12,853 bases of DNA, from NCBI GenBank assembly GCA_947258675.1, contig CAMYJP010000105.1, positions 1 to 12,853 of the forward strand, written 5' to 3'. Each line of letters opens with the position of its first letter. Position 1 is the stretch's first letter. The notes beneath the pieces were generated by a model. It saw only the letters and a program-made list of their open reading frames with translations, did not search any database and was not told where the DNA came from. Both the position numbers and the translations under genes were made by a program. This stretch comes from an uncultured Desulfobulbaceae bacterium. Its GTDB lineage: Bacteria; Desulfobacterota; Desulfobulbia; Desulfobulbales; BM004. Of this stretch, positions 7,115 through 12,853 are shown one piece after another.

Positions 7115-8851
7115 ATGCCGGAATCCAGTTATCGCTTTAAATATGATGAATTTGGCAACACCAAGGAAATTTTGGTTTATGCCAGGGGCACGGCTGTTCA
7201 GGGACATAACTTTACCAACAAAGGAACTTCTTTTACTGAGGAAGAGAGGCAGAATCTGGAATTGAACGGTCTGGTGCCTCCAGCAATCCGGTCCATGCAG
7301 AGCCAGGTAGAGAACGGGCTGGATGTGTTCAAGCGCAAACAAAGTGATATTGAGAAGTTTATTTATATCCGATCCATGTTTGACCGTAATGTTACTTTGG
7401 CACACGCTTTGATTGCCAAAGATATTGAGGAGTTTATGCCGATCATTTATACCCCTACCGTTGGCAAGGCATGTCAGTTATATTCTTCCATGTTTCGGAA
7501 GGCAAATGGATTGCATTTTTATCCAGGGAATATTGATCAGGCTGAAGAGATCCTCTACCGTTATGGTCATAGAGATATCCGGGTTGCTGTTGTTACTGAT
7601 AATCAAGGGATTCTCGGGATTGGTGACCAGGGTGCCGGCGGTATTGCAATTTGTCTTGGTAAGTTAATGCTCTATACACAGGGGGCTGGAATTGCACCAT
7701 GGCATTGCCTGCCAATATCCCTTGATGTCGGTACAGACAATGAAGAGTTGCTGGCGGATAATAACTATCTTGGCTGGCGCCATAACCGGCTCAAAGGTGA
7801 AGAATACATTAAATTTGTACAACGTTTTGCCAAGGCATTCAGAACAGTGTACCCAAATGCTTTATGCCAGTGGGAGGATTTTTCCAAACAGAATGCCTTT
7901 GCGATTCGTGATACTCACCTTCATGAGCTGATATCATTTAATGATGATATCCAAGGAACCGGTGCCGTGACTTTGGCAGGAATACTTGCTGCCATGAAAA
8001 TAAAGGACGAAAAGATCACCGAACAGATTTATCTGGTCCATGGTGCCGGTGCCGGAGGTGTAGGAATCGCTGAGCAGATTGAAGTTGCCATGGTCGAAGA
8101 GGGCCTTACATTGAAAGAAGCTCGTTCCCGGATTTTTACGGTGGACAGCCGTGGCCTTGTAACTTCGGATAGGCAATTGGAACCTTATAAGGAAAAGTTC
8201 GCCCAAGATCCTGCAGAGCTGGACTGGTTCAACAGTCGAGAAGACGATACTCTGGAAAAAGTAATAAAAAAAGGAAAAGTGACTGTTTTGATCGGTACGT
8301 CCGGACAGGCTGGTTGTTTTACCAGGGAAATCATTGAGGCTATGATAGGTAACACCGATCGTCCGTTAATTTTTCCTCTTTCCAATCCTACTACAAGCTC
8401 TGAAGCCCAACCTGTTGATATATATAACATCAGCAAAGGGCAAGCTCTGGTAGCTACCGGAAGTCCTTTTGATCCTGTGGAGGATGATGGTAAAAGGATT
8501 CGGATTGGTCAAGGGAACAATGTTTTTATCTTTCCGGGTGTAGGGCTTGGCGTCTTGGCTGCCGGCGCGCGTCAGGTTCTTCCTGAATTCTTTACAGCGG
8601 CAGCCAGAGCAGTGGCAGACCAGGTAGCAGTCGCTGATCTGCGTGATGGCACTTTATTCCCCAAGATTTCAGACCTCAGTGAAGTGTGCAAGAAAGTTGC
8701 AATTTCGGTTGGGATCTCAGCAATTGAAAAGGGTGCAAGTGGTATATCTATCTATTCTTCTTTTCAACATAATAATGACCCTGATCGGTTGGCTGAATTA
8801 GTGGACAAGATGCGATGGAAACCTGAATATCTGCCGATGATTCCAATGTGA
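7115..8851 (+). CDS. maeA: Malic enzyme, large form (malate to pyruvate, probably NAD-dependent)
   Basis: Oxidatively decarboxylates L-malate to pyruvate and CO2 with reduction of NAD(P), linking the C4-acid pool to pyruvate; soluble, 578 residues, normal for the eukaryote-like/SfcA large form. The N-terminal malic domain has IIYTPTVGKAC with the catalytic tyrosine Y112, LGIGDQGAGG (167-176) and the catalytic lysine K183 in CLGKLMLY. Metal ligands are E254, D255 (QWEDF) and D278 (FNDDIQGTG). The NAD-binding Rossmann motif is VHGAGAGGVGIAE (308-320), and PLSNPT (421-426) and PGVGLGVLA (474-482) close the fold. AGGGGAG (7099-7105) lies 9 nt before the ATG. The residue after the cofactor-binding acid (D344) is Ser, as in some NADP enzymes, so cofactor choice is not settled. 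The gene stands alone and converges on the stress-protein/transporter operon. Confidence 0.94.
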   Translation: MPESSYRFKYDEFGNTKEILVYARGTAVQGHNFTNKGTSFTEEERQNLELNGLVPPAIRSMQSQVENGLDVFKRKQSDIEKFIYIRSMFDRNVTLAHALIAKDIEEFMPIIYTPTVGKACQLYSSMFRKANGLHFYPGNIDQAEEILYRYGHRDIRVAVVTDNQGILGIGDQGAGGIAICLGKLMLYTQGAGIAPWHCLPISLDVGTDNEELLADNNYLGWRHNRLKGEEYIKFVQRFAKAFRTVYPNALCQWEDFSKQNAFAIRDTHLHELISFNDDIQGTGAVTLAGILAAMKIKDEKITEQIYLVHGAGAGGVGIAEQIEVAMVEEGLTLKEARSRIFTVDSRGLVTSDRQLEPYKEKFAQDPAELDWFNSREDDTLEKVIKKGKVTVLIGTSGQAGCFTREIIEAMIGNTDRPLIFPLSNPTTSSEAQPVDIYNISKGQALVATGSPFDPVEDDGKRIRIGQGNNVFIFPGVGLGVLAAGARQVLPEFFTAAARAVADQVAVADLRDGTLFPKISDLSEVCKKVAISVGISAIEKGASGISIYSSFQHNNDPDRLAELVDKMRWKPEYLPMIPM

Positions 8852-8934
8852 GATAGTATGGAGTCGGTTAATTATTTGAGGTGACTTTGCGAAATATGAG
8901 AATAACTGTTCGAATTTACAGGACTTTTTTCAAG

Positions 8935-9059
8935 GTTTGCAGTTTGCGGTTTACGGTTGCCAGAACGATATGAACAGCAAAACTTGGTATTCTTAACCAG
9001 CTGGAGCCAAATTAATTATTTAAGTCTTAACCGTCAACCGAAAACAGTAAACCGTAAAC
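8935..9059. repeat. Inverted pair of heptamer arrays between convergent genes
   Basis: Four plus-orientation heptamers at 8935-8962 (GTTTGCA, GTTTGCG, GTTTACG, GTTGCCA) face four reverse-orientation heptamers at 9032-9059 (CGTCAAC, CGAAAAC, AGTAAAC, CGTAAAC). Transcribed either way, the arms pair imperfectly into a ~28-bp stem closing a loop of about 69 nt. The pair fills most of the 223-nt gap between malic enzyme (plus) and the Usp gene (minus). No classical hairpin-plus-U-run terminator was seen in the gap, so this structure may act as a two-way transcription barrier or simply be a tolerated repeat. Confidence 0.65.
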
Positions 9060-9074
9060 TTTAGACTTGTCGAG

Positions 9075-9602
9075 TTAATTGTTTTCAGGCAATTGAACCA
9101 CCATGACAGGAATTTCAGCCCGTCGCACCACCCTGCGCACCGTATCTCCCAGCATCGAGTCCTTCAGAGTACTGTGGCCGTAACGTCCGAGTACAATGAG
9201 ATCATGATTTCCCTCTTTGGCCTCATCGAGAATCACCTGAACCGGGTTACCTATTTTTACTTCAACCTTATAGGTAACATACGGCTCAGTGCCTCCAGCC
9301 TGAGTCTCTTCACAGAATTGTCCTACACATTCACGGATAGCCGCGTCGTCTCTTTTTCTGTTGATTAATATATCACGAACTTCCTGGAGATTTCGTTGTT
9401 TGATTTCTTCCCAGAGCTCTTCGCTGATATATCCGGCAAGGCTCCTGTCTAATTCAGGATCTTCATTTATTACGTGCAAGGCGGTAAGTTCGGCTCCATA
9501 TTGATTGGCAAGGCTAGCTGCGTAGCTGAACGCATATCGGCCGGATTCAGATAAGTCGGTAGTATATAATATTTTTTTAATTTCAACCCTGGGAACTTTC
9601 AT
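9075..9602 (-). CDS. Universal stress protein, UspA family
   Basis: Cytoplasmic single-domain Usp, 175 residues, a little longer than the usual ~145 because of an insert around residues 50-110. The N-terminal strand and nucleotide loop are ILYTTDLSESG (11-21, D16), followed by ALHV (41-44). The C-terminal ATP signature GRYGHSTLKDSMLGDT (139-154) keeps the G-2x-G-9x-G frame but has Asp where the family usually has Ser or Thr, so nucleotide binding may be weaker. GAGG lies 7 nt before ATG at 9602. The gene follows the TRAP membrane gene after 47 nt and is probably its last operon member. In Halomonas elongata the Usp TeaD regulates the TRAP transporter TeaABC, and the same role is inferred here. 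Confidence 0.9.
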   Translation of the reverse strand: MKVPRVEIKKILYTTDLSESGRYAFSYAASLANQYGAELTALHVINEDPELDRSLAGYISEELWEEIKQRNLQEVRDILINRKRDDAAIRECVGQFCEETQAGGTEPYVTYKVEVKIGNPVQVILDEAKEGNHDLIVLGRYGHSTLKDSMLGDTVRRVVRRAEIPVMVVQLPENN

Positions 9603-9620
9603 TGTTCGACCTCAATGTTA

Positions 9621-9651
9621 AATGAATATCGTCAGTAAGGGATATTTCATT
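9621..9651 (-). other. Intercistronic hairpin between TRAP permease and Usp genes
   Basis: AATGAATATC (9621-9630) pairs with GATATTTCATT (9641-9651) with one bulged base, around a 10-nt loop. On the minus-strand transcript it overlaps the permease stop codon (9652-9650) and lies just before the Usp ribosome site. There is no U-run, so a processing or mRNA-stability role is likelier than termination. Confidence 0.4.
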
Positions 9652-11383
9652 AATTTGCAGGGGATTTGCGAAAAAGACCTGCAAGAGCTTTAAACCAGAT
9701 ACCGCTCAGGAACCATGAGTAGGCATAGGTACCGATTATAATTAAAACAAAGGCCTTGACTATATCAAAGGGAGTACCATTCAGAGAAAATCCTGGAACA
9801 TAGCCGAAGAGAAATGGACCAAGGTAGAGGAATTTTGCAAATTTAAATGCAGAAAAAGCAGTTTTCCACATGTTGGCTTTGGCAATAGTTGCGCCGGCAA
9901 AGGCGGCAATGCAGACCGGTGGAGTGATATTGGAATCTTGAGACAGCCAGTAAACGATCATGTGGGCGGCAATCTCGTTGACCCCTAAATGAGTCAAGGC
10001 AGGAACCGCCACCACGGCGGTAATAAGATAAGCGGCGGTGACCGGTACTCCCATTCCCAGAACCAGGGAAGCCAGGGCAATCAGCAGAATCGTTAACACC
10101 AGAGAGCCGCCAGCCAGTTCAATAACGATATCGGCAAAAGTGAGCACCAGACCGCTGAAGGTGAGAACACCGATGATAATACCAATAACTCCAACAGTAG
10201 CGCCTATTTTCAAGCTGCTTTCCGTACCCTTTCTGGAAGCTTCAACGAAGCCCTTCAGGTCTATTCTCGTATCTTTCCTGAACCAGCTTATGACAATACA
10301 GGTAACTATACCAAGAATAGCTGAATAGCCGGGCGAATAGCCGGTCAGCATAAAGATGGTGATAACGATCAGCGGCAGTGTATAGAACCATTCCTTTTTA
10401 AGAATTTCCCAGGCGCTGTATTCAGATTTTTCGCCGATCACACTTGTTTTTTTTGCTTCATAGTGCACCATCACAAAAACGCTGAAAAAATACATTATGG
10501 CAGGAAAAATGGCTACCAGCATTATTCTGGAATAAGGAACCCCGGTAAGTTCCGCCATGATGAATCCTCCGGCACCCATAATCGGAGGCATGAACATGCC
10601 GCCGATTGAGGCTGCCGGTTCGATGCCTCCTGCTATATGCGGTTTGAAACCGGCTTTTTTCATCATGGGTATAGTAAAAGCGCCGGTGGAAACGGTATTG
10701 GCAATTGCGCTGCCGGAAATGGAACCAAACAGGCCACTGGCGATAACCGAAACCTTTCCTGGACCGCCGATTTTATGACCAACTGCTGCCAGAGGAAAAT
10801 CAATAAAGAATTTCTGTGCTCCGCAACGCTCAAGGAAAGCTCCGAATAGCACGAATAATAAAACGTAGGTGGCGAGAACGTTTGCCATAATTCCGAACAC
10901 ACCATCACTCTTATAGAAAATGGATGTGCAGAGTAATGGAAAAGTATCTCCGGCATGGGAAATAATGTCTGGAAACAGATCGCCGTAAACGCCGTAAATC
11001 AGCATCAGTGCGCCTATGATAACAAATACGCTTCCGACCACCCGCCTGGCAAGCTCAACGCCCAGAAGCACACCAACCATAGCGACGGCCATGTCAAGCT
11101 GGGTTTCTGCGCCGGTACGGTAGTTGATAACTTCAAAATTAACAATCCAATAGCCGATTGAGCCGATGGAGAGTAAAATAAGGATATAATCAACCACCCG
11201 CATTATTTTGGATTTGGATTTATAAAACAGAAAGACAAGAATATAGGTGATGATCACATAAATTCCACGATGATACTGGGTGGCTGCCGGCTGAAAAACA
11301 GCAGAGTAGGAGTAAAAAAGAACAAGAATGACAGCAAAGGAGTCAAAAATGATTTTTTCTATTTTATGAAGTTTGTCATACAC
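9650..11383 (-). CDS. TRAP transporter fused membrane subunit (4TM/12TM, DctQM type)
   Basis: Inner-membrane part of a tripartite ATP-independent periplasmic transporter, in which the small (DctQ-like) and large (DctM-like) subunits form one chain, as usual for TAXI-type systems. It has 577 residues, slightly short for the class. Residues ~10-130 hold the four-helix Q-like part; the M-like remainder has ~12 helices and family motifs GLFGSISGSAIANT (217-230), GGMFMPPIMGAGGFIMAE (261-278), GMGVPVTAAYLITA (443-456) and SNITPPVCIAAFAGA (484-498). The start is GTG at 11383, supported by AGGTG 5 nt upstream; the nearby ATG is out of frame. The solute-binding gene lies 180 nt upstream beyond a strong terminator hairpin, so this gene is probably expressed by read-through at a lower level. 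The driving ion (H+ or Na+) and the substrate cannot be read from the sequence. Confidence 0.94.
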   Translation of the reverse strand: MYDKLHKIEKIIFDSFAVILVLFYSYSAVFQPAATQYHRGIYVIITYILVFLFYKSKSKIMRVVDYILILLSIGSIGYWIVNFEVINYRTGAETQLDMAVAMVGVLLGVELARRVVGSVFVIIGALMLIYGVYGDLFPDIISHAGDTFPLLCTSIFYKSDGVFGIMANVLATYVLLFVLFGAFLERCGAQKFFIDFPLAAVGHKIGGPGKVSVIASGLFGSISGSAIANTVSTGAFTIPMMKKAGFKPHIAGGIEPAASIGGMFMPPIMGAGGFIMAELTGVPYSRIMLVAIFPAIMYFFSVFVMVHYEAKKTSVIGEKSEYSAWEILKKEWFYTLPLIVITIFMLTGYSPGYSAILGIVTCIVISWFRKDTRIDLKGFVEASRKGTESSLKIGATVGVIGIIIGVLTFSGLVLTFADIVIELAGGSLVLTILLIALASLVLGMGVPVTAAYLITAVVAVPALTHLGVNEIAAHMIVYWLSQDSNITPPVCIAAFAGATIAKANMWKTAFSAFKFAKFLYLGPFLFGYVPGFSLNGTPFDIVKAFVLIIIGTYAYSWFLSGIWFKALAGLFRKSPAN

Positions 11384-11521
11384 AGTATCACCTGTCTGGC
11401 TGATTATTAACCGGAATTAAATGATCTCGGAATGAACTGTAAATCGAATAACTTTATCCTCATATGCACATGGCTGATTTGTCTTTGGAAGTTCTCTTAG
11501 ATTATCGGTTTTTATCATATG

Positions 11522-11551
11522 AAAAAGGGCGGCATGTTTTGCATGCCGCCC
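11522..11551 (-). terminator. Rho-independent terminator/attenuator after the TAXI binding-protein gene
   Basis: GGGCGGCATG (11527-11536) and CATGCCGCCC (11542-11551) form a perfect 10-bp GC-rich stem with a 5-nt loop. Read on the minus strand it is followed by TTTTT (11526-11522). It begins 12 nt after the binding-protein stop codon and lies before the membrane-subunit gene, so it should give an excess of binding-protein mRNA over permease mRNA. The remainder of 11384-11563 holds no gene; AATCAGCCA occurs there twice on the minus strand. Confidence 0.88.
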
Positions 11552-11563
11552 CTCGTTCGATCC

Positions 11564-12541
11564 TTATTTTAAAAGGCCCTTTTCTTTCCAGAATTTGATT
11601 GCACCAGGATGTATAGGAGTAACAATTCCGTTGACACCGGTAGCGACGCTCATCTCTTTAAAAGTCTTTTTCTGGCTGAGCATGTGAGCAAGACCTTCAT
11701 CGGTATAAATTGCTTCCAGCAGTTTATACACAATATCATCATCCACATCAGCGTTAGCTACCCAAAGAGCAGAATCTTGGAATGATGGGGATTCATAATC
11801 AACACCCTTATAAGTGCCTGCGGGCACACTCAATTTTGCAAAGTATGGATATTTTTCATAAAAGCCGCTTGCCTGGGCATCGGCATCAAGATTAAGAAGA
11901 GCAATATCATTGGTCTGAGCGGCCATGATTACTGCTCCGCTTGGGAAGGCAGTGAATAACCAGAAAGCATCGAGTTGGTTGTTGCCAAACGCTGCAGCAG
12001 CATCATTATATCCCATGGCATTTCGTTCAACTTTGTCCCAGACTCCCATGTGGGTGAAAAAGAGTTCGCAGTTGGCAAAGGCGCCGGAACCGGCATTACC
12101 TACCCCGACTTTTTTGCCAGCCAGATCCTTAACGCTTTTTATGCCAGCATCTGACCGGACTACCAGCTGAGCAGGAGCTCCGTAAAGATATGCAACTGCA
12201 AGAACACTTTCATATTTTTTAGTATCATTTTTCATTTGACCGTTTCTTCCAAGGTAAACATGGCCGGAATATACGACACCAAAATCAGATTTACCGGAAT
12301 TGACCTTTCTTAAATTTTCAACAGAGCCGGCAGATGATTGTGCCTTGACGGTGAATGTTTCCATTTCTTTTACTGGTTTATAAACTTGGATGGCGTTGGC
12401 AACCACCTGAAATGTTCCTCCAGCAGGTCCACCTCCGAAAACAACTCTTTTTTTCCTAGCAAAGGAATCAGATGAAAAAATCATCAGAACAGTTAAAAAA
12501 GCGCAGACCCCGATGGTTAGCGAATAAAATTTATGCTTCAT
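11564..12541 (-). CDS. TAXI-family TRAP transporter solute-binding protein
   Basis: Periplasmic receptor that captures the solute and delivers it to the fused membrane subunit downstream; 325 residues. Residues 1-28 are a signal peptide (basic MKHK, hydrophobic core, SFA before RKKR). The mature protein begins with the family pattern VVFGGGPAGGTFQVVANAI (34-52) and contains KVGVGNAGSGAF (144-155), NNQLDAFW (187-194) and the C-terminal PIHPGAIKFWKEKG (309-322). The frame reaches ATG at 12574, but ATG at 12541 is chosen because AGGAG lies 6 nt before it and the signal peptide then starts normally. First gene of the transporter operon, followed by a terminator hairpin. TAXI proteins studied elsewhere bind glutamate or other carboxylates; the ligand here is unknown. 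Confidence 0.94.
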   Translation of the reverse strand: MKHKFYSLTIGVCAFLTVLMIFSSDSFARKKRVVFGGGPAGGTFQVVANAIQVYKPVKEMETFTVKAQSSAGSVENLRKVNSGKSDFGVVYSGHVYLGRNGQMKNDTKKYESVLAVAYLYGAPAQLVVRSDAGIKSVKDLAGKKVGVGNAGSGAFANCELFFTHMGVWDKVERNAMGYNDAAAAFGNNQLDAFWLFTAFPSGAVIMAAQTNDIALLNLDADAQASGFYEKYPYFAKLSVPAGTYKGVDYESPSFQDSALWVANADVDDDIVYKLLEAIYTDEGLAHMLSQKKTFKEMSVATGVNGIVTPIHPGAIKFWKEKGLLK

Positions 12542-12710
12542 GATGTGCTCCTTTTTGTCTTTTAACAAATTCATTTTCCGATAAAAACAAAACAGGCTTC
12601 ACCTGATTGCTGTTGTAAAGATTCCACCTGGATTTCGTTTAAATCAGAGCTTCGACTCAACCTATCTTTTAAAACATAATACTTTGTTTTTAGATGGAAA
12701 GTGGAGAATC

Positions 12711-12728
12711 TCTGATAATTGTATCAGA
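12711..12728. promoter_or_regulatory. Inverted-repeat operator candidate upstream of the TRAP operon
   Basis: TCTGATA-ATTG-TATCAGA is a perfect 7-bp inverted repeat that overlaps the candidate -10 box on the minus strand, a position suited to repression. The regulator is unknown. Confidence 0.4.
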
Positions 12729-12746
12729 AAATTTCTTACAACGGAA
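12718..12746 (-). promoter_or_regulatory. Candidate promoter of the TAXI-TRAP-Usp operon
   Basis: On the minus strand TTCCGT (12746-12741, poor -35) and TACAAT (12723-12718, good -10) are 17 nt apart, giving a start near 12711 and a ~170-nt leader. A weak -35 flanked upstream by a dyad suits an activated promoter. The interval 12542-12853 otherwise shows no gene that I can support. Confidence 0.35.
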
Positions 12747-12762
12747 TTGCAGTGTATTGCAA
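12747..12762. promoter_or_regulatory. Dyad adjoining the candidate -35 box of the TRAP operon
   Basis: TTGCA-GTGTAT-TGCAA, an inverted repeat with 5-bp arms directly upstream of the weak -35 box at 12741-12746. This is the usual place for an activator site. The arms are short, so chance occurrence is possible. Confidence 0.3.
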
Positions 12763-12853
12763 CGATTGAAAAAGATTGCTTTTAAATTTATTCAGTTACT
12801 GGATAAGATTAAATTTTTACACTTCAACCAGGCCATTTTGAATCGCAAATCTG

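Noticed and set aside
12542..12574. 11-residue extension of the TAXI binding protein.
   Set aside because: It would put a charged segment before the signal peptide and contains the AGGAG used by the start at 12541.
12817..12853. Possible last 11 codons of an upstream minus-strand gene (ending ...IQNGLVEV then TAA).
   Set aside because: Too short to identify; the other frames give equally short open stretches, so there is no support beyond an open frame.

Overview
The window looks like a chromosomal segment from a Gram-negative anaerobe of the Desulfobacterota (sulfate-reducer-like 'Deltaproteobacteria'). This is inferred from protein style (PilS/PilR pair, large-form malic enzyme, TAXI-type TRAP transporter), moderately AT-rich composition by eye, and degenerate GTTTACG-type heptamer repeats between genes. 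No rRNA, tRNA, CRISPR array, insertion sequence or phage gene was seen.

Layout. (1) Positions 1-3098, minus strand: a PilR-type sigma-54 activator gene followed by a PilS-type membrane histidine kinase gene that runs off the left edge. (2) 3099-3523: a divergent regulatory region with a palindrome overlapping a candidate -35 box. (3) 3524-6702, plus strand: an exported DsbA-like thiol oxidoreductase with a beta-propeller-like N-terminal segment; a PhoH/YbeZ ATPase gene that overlaps it by 11 nt and starts with TTG; a ~155-nt nested palindromic element; and one uninterrupted reading frame encoding YbeY (rRNA-maturation RNase) joined to PdxJ (pyridoxine 5'-phosphate synthase). (4) 6703-7114: a hairpin, three heptamer repeats and a GC-rich structured element with no convincing gene. 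(5) 7115-8851, plus strand: a malic enzyme. (6) 8852-9074: four heptamers facing four inverted heptamers between convergent genes. (7) 12541 down to 9075, minus strand: TAXI solute-binding protein, strong hairpin terminator, fused TRAP membrane subunit, universal stress protein. Upstream of this operon (12542-12853) is a candidate promoter with two dyads.

How the genes work together. PilS/PilR is a phosphorelay for sigma-54 promoters, classically type IV pilus genes, although no pilus gene lies in the window. PhoH/YbeZ and YbeY are a widespread RNA-maturation pair, and PdxJ supplies vitamin B6. The TAXI protein captures an unknown organic anion in the periplasm for the ion-driven permease. 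The downstream UspA-like protein resembles the TeaD/TeaABC arrangement, where a stress protein modulates a TRAP transporter. Malic enzyme (malate to pyruvate) faces this operon, so a carboxylate substrate is possible but unproven.

Most worth a second look: the YbeY-PdxJ fusion with a perfectly spaced internal Shine-Dalgarno; the nested palindromic element at 5376-5530; the GC-rich structured element at 6806-7022; and the inverted heptamer arrays. I found no clear new defence or mobile system.
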